Shown here in pieces: positions 1 to 7,505 of a stretch of 12,900 bases of DNA; position 1 is the first letter of the stretch; every line of letters begins with the position of its first letter. Under the pieces are notes generated by a model, which ran no database searches, was not told the origin of the DNA, and worked only from the letters and a program-made list of their open reading frames with translations. The stretch comes from Christensenella sp. UBA941. GTDB taxonomy: Bacteria > Bacillota > Clostridia > Christensenellales > UBA941. The position numbers were made by a program, and so were the translations under genes. The stretch is from the NCBI GenBank assembly GCA_002293365.1, contig DBDD01000232.1:3147-16046 (forward strand), given 5' to 3'.

Positions 1-59
1 CCGGTGCCGGTGCCGCCGCCCATCCCGGCGGTGATGAATACCATGCGCGTCCCCTCGCG
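1..59 (-). other. ftsZ: FtsZ gene fragment (GTPase signature loop) at window edge
   Basis: Read on the minus strand, these bases encode GTRMVFITAGMGGGTGTG, the tubulin/FtsZ signature GGGTGTG with its preceding strand. FtsZ is the tubulin-like GTPase of the division ring, and this segment is the glycine-rich loop that contacts the GTP phosphates. The match covers about 18 residues with no interruption. It then dissolves near position 57-62, where the plus strand becomes a clear leucine-rich-repeat frame. The fragment is much richer in GC than the sequence after it. The 'GTRMVF' wording resembles Bacteroidota FtsZ more than the 'GADMVF' form usual in Bacillota, by recollection of the family. 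I read this as a short foreign piece joined to the contig, not as a gene in place. Confidence 0.7.
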
Positions 60-746
60 CTCGAATATTTCGACTATCTCGAGATATATAATTGCCCTTC
101 GCTCGAAAGCCTCGAAGGGATGGCATACTTAACCAAACTAAGCACGCTGTGCATCGACGGCGCGCGCATTGAAGACCTGTCGCCGCTATCGGGGCTGGAA
201 AACTTGACGCAACTACAGGTTTCCGATTGCCGGGTGAGGGATTTTTCACCTCTTGCGTATATGCCGGAGCTCGCCTATGTTAATTTATCAAAAAACTTCC
301 TGACGCATATCGAGCCCGCAAAGGCGATTTCCAAGCTCGACGCGTTCGTCGTAAACGATAATTTTATCACCGATCTTACGCCTCTTACAGAGCTCACAGC
401 GCTTGTCGCGCTGGACGTAGCGGGCAATCAAATTTCAGACACGCAGGCGCTAAGTAAGCTAACGACGCTCGAATACCTGGATATTTCGTCCAACAGGCTT
501 ACGTCATTCACCGGTATCCAGCGGCTTACGAAGCTGCGCTTGCTCTTTATCGACAACAATGACGCCGATAATTACGGAGAGATCCTCAAGCTCCTAGCTC
601 TTGAGGATATGCGCGTAGACGAGGAGCAAGTCAAGCGTTATCAAAGGCAGCTTGAAGAGGCGACGTACTCTGTTGAAGTCGTGCCGCTCAATCCCGAATT
701 CGAGATGCCCGAGCCAAACGCGCCGACTTTGCCCGCCGATGGATGA
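60..746 (+). CDS. Leucine-rich repeat protein, 5' end missing or joined
   Basis: Tandem leucine-rich repeats of about 22 residues run through most of the frame, with internalin-like units such as LTQLQVSDCRVRDFSPL and LEYLDISSNRLTSFTGI. LRR arrays form a curved solenoid used for protein binding; the partner cannot be told. The frame is open leftwards through position 60 (LEYFDYLEIYNC, still LRR-like) and even to base 3, so the ATG at 120 is internal and the true start is not present. No signal peptide or anchor can be judged because the N-terminus is lost. The last ~35 residues are a Glu/Pro-rich tail after the repeats. The stop overlaps the tadA start by 8 bases, suggesting co-translation. 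Confidence 0.75.
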   Translation, partial: LEYFDYLEIYNCPSLESLEGMAYLTKLSTLCIDGARIEDLSPLSGLENLTQLQVSDCRVRDFSPLAYMPELAYVNLSKNFLTHIEPAKAISKLDAFVVNDNFITDLTPLTELTALVALDVAGNQISDTQALSKLTTLEYLDISSNRLTSFTGIQRLTKLRLLFIDNNDADNYGEILKLLALEDMRVDEEQVKRYQRQLEEATYSVEVVPLNPEFEMPEPNAPTLPADG

Positions 747-1209
747 GCGTTCCGTGGACTATATGGAAGCGGCCATTGCCGAAGCGTTTTATGCGATTAA
801 GCTCGGCGAAGTACCCGTAGGGGCCGTCGTCGTAAAAGACGATATTATCATCGCTCGGGGATACAATCAAAGGGAGACGCGGCGCGATATCTTCGGGCAC
901 GCCGAGCTGTACGCGCTAAAGGCCGCCTCGGAGGCGATCGGCTCCTGGCGGCTATGTGCTTGTACGCTATATGTCACGCTCGAACCGTGCGCTATGTGCG
1001 CGGCTGCCTGCGTCGAAGCGCAGCTTAAGCGCATTGTATTCGGTGCGTTTGACGCGGATTACGGCGCGTGCGGAAGCGCCCTGGATCTCGTATCAGGACG
1101 ATTGGGTAATACGATAGAGACGATAGGCGGCGTCTATGAAGCGCGTTGCTCAAAACTTATTTCAGACTTTTTTACAGCCAAGCGGCGGCTGCGCGTTCCA
1201 GGAAATTAA
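739..1209 (+). CDS. tadA: tRNA-specific adenosine deaminase TadA
   Basis: TadA converts the wobble adenosine 34 of tRNA-Arg(ACG) to inosine. The 156-residue product has the zinc deaminase signature: HAE, in 'FGHAEL', carrying one zinc ligand and the proton-shuttling Glu, and 'EPCAMCAAAC', carrying the PCxxC ligands. The segments 'GEVPVGAVVV' and 'VFGAFDADYGACGS' are typical of TadA and separate it from cytidine and guanine deaminases. I chose ATG 739 because the N-terminus MDERSVDYMEAAIAEA aligns with the usual TadA start; the open frame back to 652 lies inside the LRR gene. No clear ribosome binding site precedes it, so translation is probably coupled to the LRR gene. Its last 38 bases overlap the converging gene on the other strand. 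Confidence 0.93.
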   Translation: MDERSVDYMEAAIAEAFYAIKLGEVPVGAVVVKDDIIIARGYNQRETRRDIFGHAELYALKAASEAIGSWRLCACTLYVTLEPCAMCAAACVEAQLKRIVFGAFDADYGACGSALDLVSGRLGNTIETIGGVYEARCSKLISDFFTAKRRLRVPGN

Positions 1210-2002
1210 AGCGCTCATTTGGCGAAGGGCCGTTTCTGCGCCTGTTGTTATACGCGAAAACTTGAATATCGAGCGTCAAAGCGCAGTCGTTTTGATTGGC
1301 GGCGTATTCGCCGAGCGCCTCGAATAAAGCGCCTGCCGGATGCTCTATAGGATGCTTTCGTTGCCAATATTTGGCCCCCAATTCCAGCGCGAACGCCTTA
1401 AAAGCATCTTGTGCGAATGCGCCTCCCCTTAGAGCGACAATATGCAGCGGCGAAACGCCTAAATCTCGATACTGAGCTAAAACGTGTTTGAGCATAAAAT
1501 CGGAAGCTGAACGGTATTCGCTTTTCATTGCGCACCATACGTAGCCGCTGAACATATCGAGCGCCAGGTACAGTGCTCCAAATTCCGCCATGTATACTGC
1601 AAAGCCCGGAAACGTATTCGCCAAGTCCGAAAGCGTAAGAGGAAAACCGAGCGGATCGCTTGAAAGCGCACGCTTTTCGCGCGTATGAAGGTCATGACGC
1701 TTTAAAACGCGGTATACGCTCGAAGCGCTTGTAGTCCTGCCTTGCTGCATAAGCGACCACGTAAGGCTTGCGGCCCCCCATTCCGGGTTTTTACAAGCGA
1801 GGGATACGATTTCATCCTCTATGTCGTCTTCGAAAGGGGCAGGAGCGCCTGCATCATCATCCTTTAGCACGCTTAGGCGGTACTCATTGAGCCAGCTATA
1901 GAATGTAACGCGGCTGATGCCGTTATCTCTGCACGCTTTAGCGACGTTACCGCTCTGCACGGCATCGCTGAGAACTTTGTCGCGCGATGGTTTATTTTGC
2001 AT
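1172..2002 (-). CDS. Transposase-derived DDE protein (IS3/IS481-like), catalytic residues lost
   Basis: The 276-residue product has the layout of IS3/IS481-group transposases. An N-terminal helix-turn-helix lies near residues 8-40, a second winged-type HTH near 60-110 (KNPEWGAASLTWSLM...), an RNase H-like core follows from about 135, and the tail has the family's 'YNNRRRNGPSPNERF'. The DDE residues do not hold. The first Asp position reads Glu (VYMAEFG), the 'SDRG' motif reads 'ALRGG' so the second Asp is Leu, and the 'NAxAE' region reads 'PAGALFEAL' with no clearly placed Glu. I chose ATG 2002 because GGGGG lies 6 bases upstream; a longer frame to 2185 runs through AT-rich intergenic DNA. 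I found no terminal inverted repeats. It is probably an immobile, perhaps domesticated DNA-binding protein, although decay of a dead transposase with its frame still open is possible. Confidence 0.7.
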   Translation of the reverse strand: MQNKPSRDKVLSDAVQSGNVAKACRDNGISRVTFYSWLNEYRLSVLKDDDAGAPAPFEDDIEDEIVSLACKNPEWGAASLTWSLMQQGRTTSASSVYRVLKRHDLHTREKRALSSDPLGFPLTLSDLANTFPGFAVYMAEFGALYLALDMFSGYVWCAMKSEYRSASDFMLKHVLAQYRDLGVSPLHIVALRGGAFAQDAFKAFALELGAKYWQRKHPIEHPAGALFEALGEYAANQNDCALTLDIQVFAYNNRRRNGPSPNERFNFLERAAAAWL

Positions 2003-2114
2003 AGCGTACCCCCGAAAAATCATCATTGTATGCATGTTATCACCGAATATGCATGAATTGGATAAAATCGCAAAAGAAGTAATAAACTTATAATTAAATT
2101 TTAATTTCGACATG

Positions 2115-2143
2115 TGGAAAATATTGTCCGGTTCGCTTATAAT
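2115..2143 (+). promoter_or_regulatory. Sigma-70/A-type promoter for the ECF S-component gene
   Basis: A perfect -10 box TATAAT (2138-2143) lies 17 bases after TGGAAA (2115-2120), which matches 4 of 6 bases of the -35 consensus. Transcription would start near 2150, giving a leader of about 27 bases before ATG 2177. The surrounding 2003-2160 region is AT-rich and is the divergent intergenic space with the transposase-derived gene. A repeated TCCGG (2127-2131 and 2148-2152) flanks the -10 box and might be an operator, but this is weak. Confidence 0.5.
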
Positions 2144-2176
2144 ATTATCCGGAACTAACGCTTGAAAGGATACGAC

Positions 2177-2743
2177 ATGAAACACAAAGAGATTAGAAAC
2201 CTAACGCTGTCCGCGGCGTTTATCGCGATTGGCCTTGTTTTGCCTTTCCTGACGGGGCAGATACCGGAAATAGGCAATATGCTGCTGCCGATGCACATAC
2301 CCGTTTTCCTGTGCGGCCTGATCTGTGGATGGAAATATGGGGTGGCCGTGGGCTTTATCCTGCCTCTCTTGCGCAGCATGATATTCGGCATGCCGCCCAT
2401 ATACCCTATCGCCGTCGCGATGGCGTTTGAAATGGCCGCGTATGGCTTTATCGCGGGCTTTTTATACGGACGCTCGCGCTGGCAGTGCGTCGTCGCGCTC
2501 TATAGGGCGATCGTCGCCGCTATGCTCGCCGGGCGCATCGTTTGGGGTGCGGCTCAGGTTATTCTTCTCGGCTTGGGCGGCAGCGCCTTTACGTGGCAGA
2601 TGTTTATTGCGGGAGCTTTATTAAACGCGATTCCCGGTATTGTGTTGCAGCTCGTATTATTGCCCGCCGTTATGCTGCTTCTAAACCGTACCGGCTTGGT
2701 GCCGTTTAAGAAAGCCAAGAAGGCCGTTGTAGAGCGCCCATAA
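2177..2743 (+). CDS. ECF transporter S component (substrate unknown)
   Basis: This 188-residue, strongly hydrophobic protein has about six membrane segments and the look of ECF (energy-coupling factor) S components, the membrane subunits that bind a vitamin or similar micronutrient and dock onto a shared EcfA-EcfA'-EcfT module. It has a short charged N-terminus (MKHKEIRN), then 'LSAAFIAIGLVLP', an Ala-rich first helix of the type that contacts EcfT, and 'MLLPMHIPVFLCGLICGWKYG', typical of the family. No ATPase or EcfT gene is in the window, so it would rely on a module elsewhere. ATG 2177 has AAAGGA 6 bases upstream. The substrate cannot be read from sequence. The next gene, 39 bases on, is a small-molecule kinase, suggesting a take-up-and-phosphorylate pair. 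Confidence 0.85.
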   Translation: MKHKEIRNLTLSAAFIAIGLVLPFLTGQIPEIGNMLLPMHIPVFLCGLICGWKYGVAVGFILPLLRSMIFGMPPIYPIAVAMAFEMAAYGFIAGFLYGRSRWQCVVALYRAIVAAMLAGRIVWGAAQVILLGLGGSAFTWQMFIAGALLNAIPGIVLQLVLLPAVMLLLNRTGLVPFKKAKKAVVERP

Positions 2744-2782
2744 ACATTCGCGAATAAACCTGATTGTGGCTTGGAGAAACAC

Positions 2783-3352
2783 ATGAAAATATCTGGCGCG
2801 GCTGAGGCGCTTAGACGCGAAATACAGGTGCGGCTTAGAGAAAAGCCGCGCCTAATCATCGCGATAGACGGGCGGTGCGCTTCCGGCAAGACGACGCTCG
2901 CTATGGCGCTTAAACGCGAGCTGGGCTGTAATGTGATCCATATGGATCACTTCTTTTTGCGCCATGAGCAACGCACCCCCGAGCGCTTAGCCGAGCCGGG
3001 CGGCAATGTGGATTACGAACGGTTTTCAGAGGAAGTTATTATCCCGCTGAAAAAGGGCGGAGCGTTCGCCTATCGCCCGTACGATTGCCAATCGCTTCGG
3101 CTGGCGGCTGAAATTTGCATCGAGCCGCACGCGGTTACAATTATAGAAGGGGCGTATAGCTGCCATCCAAGGTTTATCGATAAGTACGATTTACGGATAT
3201 TCATGAGCGTCGAAGCGCAAGAGCAAACGCGGCGTATACAAAACAGAAACGGCGAAGCAAGCGCCGCTCTGTTCCGTGAGAAATGGATTCCCTTGGAGGA
3301 ACAGTATTTTAAGGCCTTCCGCGTCTGGGAACAATGCGAAATGCGTTTTTAA
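2783..3352 (+). CDS. Uridine-kinase-like P-loop kinase
   Basis: The 189-residue product has a Walker A motif GRCASGKTT at residues 30-38. It then shows 'HMDHFF' (53-58), matching the substrate-site Asp of uridine kinase and pantothenate kinase families, 'IIEGAY' (120-125), and an Arg-rich lid (TRRIQNRNGE, ~149-158). Such enzymes transfer phosphate from ATP to a nucleoside or vitamin hydroxyl. The family is broad, and the substrate could be uridine, a nucleoside analogue or a vitamin. The protein is slightly shorter than the ~210 residues of canonical Udk and lacks a clear match over its whole length, so I do not assign udk. ATG 2783 has GGAG upstream at a suitable distance. It follows the ECF S gene on the same strand by 39 bases, which suggests co-transcription. 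Confidence 0.8.
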   Translation: MKISGAAEALRREIQVRLREKPRLIIAIDGRCASGKTTLAMALKRELGCNVIHMDHFFLRHEQRTPERLAEPGGNVDYERFSEEVIIPLKKGGAFAYRPYDCQSLRLAAEICIEPHAVTIIEGAYSCHPRFIDKYDLRIFMSVEAQEQTRRIQNRNGEASAALFREKWIPLEEQYFKAFRVWEQCEMRF

Positions 3353-3388
3353 TTGCGCAAGGCCGCCCCTACGATTATCGCTTTTAAT

Positions 3389-4285
3389 CTATTGATTAAT
3401 TTGTTGAATCGCTTCCTTTATCGCCCGGATATGCTCGGGCGTCGTGCCGCAGCAGCCGCCGATAATATTCGCGCCAGCCTCTATGAGGGCAGGCGCCAGC
3501 CTCGCCATAAGCTCCGGCGTATCGGGAAAAATATCCACGCCATTCTGGTTGATGGGAAGACCCGCGTTGCCGTGAACCAGGATCGGCAGAATCGGCTCGG
3601 CGGCGCGCATTTCTTTTATAATATCGATCATTCGCTCCATGCCGTTGCCACAGTTTGTGCCGATAATATGCGCCCCGGCTTCGGCGGCGGCGTTAGCGGC
3701 CTCGGAAGGCGTTACGCCCATCATCGTGCGGTAATCGCCTTTTACCGTTTTTTCAAACGTAAACGTGCATATGATTTCAAGCTTCGTATGCTCCTTCGCT
3801 GCTTTAATCGCCAAAACAGCCTCATCGATATCGCTCATCGTTTCTATGCAGAGCGCGTCCGCGCCGCCTTTTTCAAGGGCGATTGCCTGTTCCTGAAAGG
3901 CGGCGTATAGTTCGTCTTCCGTCACTTCCTCGGTTATGAGCAATTTGCCCGTCGGCCCCACAGAGGCGATTACCCAATGATCGTCTCCTGCGGCCATGCG
4001 CGAGGCTTTGGCGGCGGCAACATTTATTTCGAAAGCGCGATCCTGTAGCTTGAAATATTCGAGCTTATATCGCGAGGCGCCGAAGCTGTTCGTTTGCACC
4101 ATGTCGCTGCCGGCGACTAAATAACTCTTTGCGACCGCCGCGACGTCGTCAAAACGCTCTAAACACCAAAGCTCCGGGCATTCTCCTGCTTTTAGGCCCT
4201 TTTGAATCAAAAACGTTCCCCATGCACCATCGGATACGAGGACTCGGCCCTTTCGGACTTCACTCGCAATGGTATTTCTTGACAT
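3389..4285 (-). CDS. Homocysteine S-methyltransferase domain protein
   Basis: The 298-residue protein is a single Hcy-binding (betaine-homocysteine/MetH N-terminal type) TIM barrel. It shows 'DGAWGTFLIQKG' near residue 19, 'QTNSFGASRYKL' near 64, and the zinc thiolate ligands Cys212 in 'GTNCGNG' and Cys278-Cys279 in 'GGCCGTTPEHI'. This fold transfers a methyl group to homocysteine to make methionine. The methyl donor (S-methylmethionine, a methyl-corrinoid or other) cannot be told, and there is no cobalamin or methyltetrahydrofolate domain attached as in full MetH. AAGGAG lies 9 bases before the ATG. It follows gatB by 24 bases on the same strand, so it probably rides on the gatCAB transcript, although the functions are unrelated on the surface. 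Its end faces the kinase gene 36 bases away with no convincing terminator. Confidence 0.88.
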   Translation of the reverse strand: MSRNTIASEVRKGRVLVSDGAWGTFLIQKGLKAGECPELWCLERFDDVAAVAKSYLVAGSDMVQTNSFGASRYKLEYFKLQDRAFEINVAAAKASRMAAGDDHWVIASVGPTGKLLITEEVTEDELYAAFQEQAIALEKGGADALCIETMSDIDEAVLAIKAAKEHTKLEIICTFTFEKTVKGDYRTMMGVTPSEAANAAAEAGAHIIGTNCGNGMERMIDIIKEMRAAEPILPILVHGNAGLPINQNGVDIFPDTPELMARLAPALIEAGANIIGGCCGTTPEHIRAIKEAIQQINQ

Positions 4286-4309
4286 TATGCCGCTCTCCTT
4301 TCGAAAACA

Positions 4310-5755
4310 CTATTTTTTGCCACCAATGCATTGCAACCTATCTTCCATGGACTTTTTCACAGCTATCGGATTGGCCGATTTTCCGAGTTTTTTCATGACC
4401 TTACCCATCAGAAACGTAAGGGCTTTTTCCTTGCCCAAAAAATAATCGGCTACCGCTTCGGGATTGTCGTTTATAGCCGCCAAGACGGACTCCATCACGG
4501 CGTCGTCGTCACTTTGCATAAGCAAACCCTTTTGGGCGATGTACGCACCGGGGTCGACGTTTTGCGTGAATACGGCTTCGATAGTTTCTTTATACGCGTC
4601 CCGGCTAATTTTGCCCTCCGTTACAAGAACGACGAGCTTCGCAAGCTTCGAGGCGTCAATATTCAATTCCTCCGGCAATATGGAGGAGGCGTTCATCAGG
4701 CGCATTAACTCGCCCGAAATAAGGCGCGCCGCCTCTTTAGGATTGCCGCAAAGCGACGCGAGCTCCTCAAACAAGCCGGCTATATTCCTATCTCCGGTTA
4801 ATACCTTTGCTTCGTAGGCTGATATCCCGAATTCACCCGCGTAGCGTTCCCTTTTTTCATGCGCCAACTCCGGCATGTTCTCTAGAATCCTAGCGAGCCA
4901 ACTTTCGCCTAAAGCTGAGTTCGGCAAATCCGGTTCGGGAAAATATCGGTAATCCTGCGCGTTTTCCTTGGAACGCATAGCATAGGATTCGCCCTTAGTA
5001 TCATCCCATCGGCGAGTCTGCTGTGTAACGGTTCCGCCGCGATCGAGGAGCGCTATTTGCCGTACGGATTCATGCTCGATCGCGCGGGATACGGCTTTGA
5101 TGGAATTCAGGTTTTTCATCTCTGTGCGGACGCCGAATTCGCTGCTTCCGCATCGTCTCACGGAAAGATTGACATCCGCGCGCAGCGACCCCTCCTGCAT
5201 CTTACAGTCGCATATATCAAGATACAGCAGGATTTCGCGAAGTCTCTCCAAATAAGCTGCCGCTTCGGCGCCGGAGCGTATATCCGGCAGCGATACGATT
5301 TCCAAAAGCGGCACGCCGCAACGGTTGAAGTCCATAAATGTTTCGCCAGACTGCGAATTGTGTATAAGCTTGCCCGCGTCCTCCTCCATATGGATTTCGC
5401 GTATGCCTATCTTTTTGCTTGCTTCGCCCACCTCTATTTCTAAAAAACCACCGCTGCAAATGGGCGCGTACAGCTGAGAAATCTGATATGCTTTCGGCAG
5501 ATCGGGATAGAAGTAGTTCTTTCTGTCGAATACGCACTCGTTCGCAATTTCGCAATTCAAAGCAATGCCCAGCCGCGCCGCATACTCCACGACGGCAGAG
5601 TTTAGCCTTGGCAGCGAGCCGGGCATGCCGGAGCAAACCGGGCAGACTTGGCTGTTCGGCTCGCCACCGAAGGCGGTCGTACATCCGCAGAATATTTTTG
5701 AGCGCGTGGACAGTTCGGCGTGAACCTCGAGGCCGACAACGACTTCCCACGTCAT
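4310..5755 (-). CDS. gatB: Asp/Glu-tRNA(Asn/Gln) amidotransferase subunit B
   Basis: GatB is the kinase/transamidase subunit that phosphorylates Glu-tRNA-Gln or Asp-tRNA-Asn and replaces phosphate with ammonia from GatA. The 481-residue length is normal. Visible marks are the N-terminal 'VVGLEVHAEL', four zinc-type cysteines (23, 25, 38, 41, the last two as CPVC), the signature 'KNYFYPDLPKAYQISQ' at 79-94, and 'SLRADVNLSVR'. A C-terminal YqeY-like tRNA-binding tail ends in 'FLMGKVMKKLGKSANP'. The ATG overlaps the gatA stop by 4 bases (ATGA), the usual translational coupling for equal subunit amounts. All expected parts are present, so it should be functional. Confidence 0.97.
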   Translation of the reverse strand: MTWEVVVGLEVHAELSTRSKIFCGCTTAFGGEPNSQVCPVCSGMPGSLPRLNSAVVEYAARLGIALNCEIANECVFDRKNYFYPDLPKAYQISQLYAPICSGGFLEIEVGEASKKIGIREIHMEEDAGKLIHNSQSGETFMDFNRCGVPLLEIVSLPDIRSGAEAAAYLERLREILLYLDICDCKMQEGSLRADVNLSVRRCGSSEFGVRTEMKNLNSIKAVSRAIEHESVRQIALLDRGGTVTQQTRRWDDTKGESYAMRSKENAQDYRYFPEPDLPNSALGESWLARILENMPELAHEKRERYAGEFGISAYEAKVLTGDRNIAGLFEELASLCGNPKEAARLISGELMRLMNASSILPEELNIDASKLAKLVVLVTEGKISRDAYKETIEAVFTQNVDPGAYIAQKGLLMQSDDDAVMESVLAAINDNPEAVADYFLGKEKALTFLMGKVMKKLGKSANPIAVKKSMEDRLQCIGGKK

Positions 5756-7218
5756 AGCGCTTCACCCCCTGGCCGGGCCTTATTGAACTCCGTGCGGTTC
5801 TGATAAACCCGCGCCGCGGACACGAGCTTCCCTTCGGAAAAAGCGCTTCCAACTAGTTGGAAGCCAATCGGCATGCCTTTAGCGCCGAACCCGCACGGAA
5901 GCGCGGCGGCCGGAAGCCCAGCTAGGTTTACAGAAACGGTATAGATATCTCCCATATACATCTTGAGCGGATCACCCGCGTTTTCGCCGATTTTATACGC
6001 CGTCCCAGGCGCAACGGGCGACAGTATCATGTCGAAGCGCCCGAAAAGGCTGCTGTAAGCATCCTTGATCAGCGAGCGAACCTGGAGCGCCTTTTTATAG
6101 TAGGCGTCGTAGTAGCCCGAAGAGAGCACAAAAGAGCCGAGCATGATTCGGCGCTTTACCTCAAGCCCGAAGCCCTCGCTGCGGGACATGCGGTATACGC
6201 CTTGCAGCGTGTCCGCGTTCGGGCTCCTGTAGCCGTATTTCAGTCCGTCGTAGCGCGATAGATTGGAGGAAGCCTCGGCGCAAGCGATGATATAGTATGC
6301 GGGTATCATATAGTCCATGAGCGGCATCTCGAATTCCTCCACGACCGCGCCGGCTTCCTCAAGCTCTCGCGCCGCGGCCATAACGGCGCTTTTTACGTCT
6401 TCGGCTATGCCCGCGTCGAAATAATTGCGGGGCAGTCCGATCTTTATACCGTCAAGGCGCTGCGGACACGCTTCTTGCCCGAAGTCGAACGGGCTTTCCA
6501 AAACGCAGGTCGAGTCCATATCGTCCCGTCCGGATATGATCGAAAGCATCGCTGCACAATCGTCGATGTTGTTACCGATCGGGCCGATTTGGTCAAGAGA
6601 AGAGGCATAGGCGACGAGCCCGTACCTTGATACGGCGCCGTACGTCGGCTTAATACCCGTTACTCCGCAAAAAGCGCAAGGCTGGCGTATGCTGCCGCCC
6701 GTATCGGAACCCAAAGCTAATGGAATCTCCCCGCTCGCGACGGCCGCGGCGCTGCCCCCGGAGGAACCGCCCGCTACGCGGGAAGTATCCCACGGGTTTT
6801 TTACGGCGCCAAAAACGCCCGTTTCACTTGAGCCGCCCATCGCAAATTCATCCATATTCAGCTTGCCTATAACGATCATACCAGCGCGCTCCAGCCTCTC
6901 TACAGCCGTTGCGTTAAATACCGGAGTATACCCGCCCAGCATATTGGACGCGCAGGTACACTGCATATCCTCCACTGAAATATTATCCTTTATGGCGACC
7001 GGTACTCCCGCAAGCGGCGAGAGCCTTTCGCCCGCGTCCAGGCGAGCCTGAATTTGACTCGCTTTAGCGCGCGCCTTGTCCTTTTCCACGCAAAGAAAAG
7101 CGTTCAGCCTACTATCCGATGCTTCGATCCTGTCTATATAGGCGTCAACCGCTTCTATAACGCCGATCTTTTTTGCCATGATGGCGGCCGATAGCTCTAA
7201 AGCGCTCATATCATGCAT
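5752..7218 (-). CDS. gatA: Asp/Glu-tRNA(Asn/Gln) amidotransferase subunit A
   Basis: GatA is the amidase-signature glutaminase of the complex and releases ammonia that is channelled to GatB. The Ser-cisSer-Lys triad is visible as Lys77 (VPVAIKDNI), Ser152 (AGGSSGGSA) and Ser176 (SDTGGSIRQP), exactly two below the Staphylococcus aureus numbering (79/154/178). At 488 residues it has the family's usual length. The start at 7218 follows the gatC stop by 5 bases; an in-frame Met three codons later is an alternative. With gatC before it and gatB overlapping it, this is the standard gatCAB order. The presence of GatCAB suggests that the organism makes Gln-tRNA and/or Asn-tRNA by the indirect route. 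Confidence 0.97.
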   Translation of the reverse strand: MHDMSALELSAAIMAKKIGVIEAVDAYIDRIEASDSRLNAFLCVEKDKARAKASQIQARLDAGERLSPLAGVPVAIKDNISVEDMQCTCASNMLGGYTPVFNATAVERLERAGMIVIGKLNMDEFAMGGSSETGVFGAVKNPWDTSRVAGGSSGGSAAAVASGEIPLALGSDTGGSIRQPCAFCGVTGIKPTYGAVSRYGLVAYASSLDQIGPIGNNIDDCAAMLSIISGRDDMDSTCVLESPFDFGQEACPQRLDGIKIGLPRNYFDAGIAEDVKSAVMAAARELEEAGAVVEEFEMPLMDYMIPAYYIIACAEASSNLSRYDGLKYGYRSPNADTLQGVYRMSRSEGFGLEVKRRIMLGSFVLSSGYYDAYYKKALQVRSLIKDAYSSLFGRFDMILSPVAPGTAYKIGENAGDPLKMYMGDIYTVSVNLAGLPAAALPCGFGAKGMPIGFQLVGSAFSEGKLVSAARVYQNRTEFNKARPGGEAL

Positions 7219-7223
7219 ATCGT

Positions 7224-7505
7224 TTAAACCGTCCTCGGTGCGACGAACATACCGTTCGCGCTTTTTGGCGCGTTACGCAGCAGCTTTTCACGATCAAGCG
7301 AGGACGTTGCTACGTCCTCGCGAGCGTTCATATTATCATAAACAAGGCTATAGGCCGGTATATTTTGCGTATCGAGCCCGGAAAGGCTCGCCATGTACTG
7401 GAGTATTTCATCCAAATCGCCTAATAGCCGCAGTTTCTCATCCTCGGAAAGCGAGAGTGCGGAGAGCTCCTCCAGATACGATATTAAGCCGGCGTCAACC
7501 CGCAT
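7224..7505 (-). CDS. gatC: Asp/Glu-tRNA(Asn/Gln) amidotransferase subunit C
   Basis: GatC is the small belt-like subunit that wraps GatA and GatB and stabilises the complex. The 93-residue product has the family's pattern: an N-terminal helical 'YLEELSALSLSEDEKLRLLGDLDEILQYM', here spanning about residues 10-38, then a linker with 'NAREDVATSSLDREKLLRNAP' near 60-80 and a short 'FVAPRTV' end, equivalent to the usual FxVPxV tail. The start overlaps the end of the upstream DapF-like gene by 11 bases, with AAAGG a few bases before the ATG. This ties that unusual gene to gatCAB translation. Confidence 0.95.
   Translation of the reverse strand: MRVDAGLISYLEELSALSLSEDEKLRLLGDLDEILQYMASLSGLDTQNIPAYSLVYDNMNAREDVATSSLDREKLLRNAPKSANGMFVAPRTV

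Noticed and set aside
652..738. Longer TadA N-terminus starting at 652
   Set aside because: These codons overlap the end of the LRR frame and give a basic, Cys/Pro-rich segment not found in TadA; the family's normal start aligns with the ATG at 739.
2003..2176. N-terminal extension of the transposase-derived protein to 2185, or a terminal inverted repeat of an insertion sequence
   Set aside because: The extension runs through AT-rich intergenic DNA with promoter signals and does not resemble the family. No matching inverted repeat was found on the other side near 1160-1210, which lies inside tadA.
3353..3388. Bidirectional terminator between the kinase gene and the converging methyltransferase gene
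   Set aside because: Only a short TTGCGCAA palindrome and a few T's are visible; no stem of useful length followed by a T-run.
3353..3910. Long open frame on the plus strand opposite the homocysteine methyltransferase gene
   Set aside because: It is the shadow of a well-supported gene: no ribosome binding site, Arg-rich low-similarity product, and no family motif.
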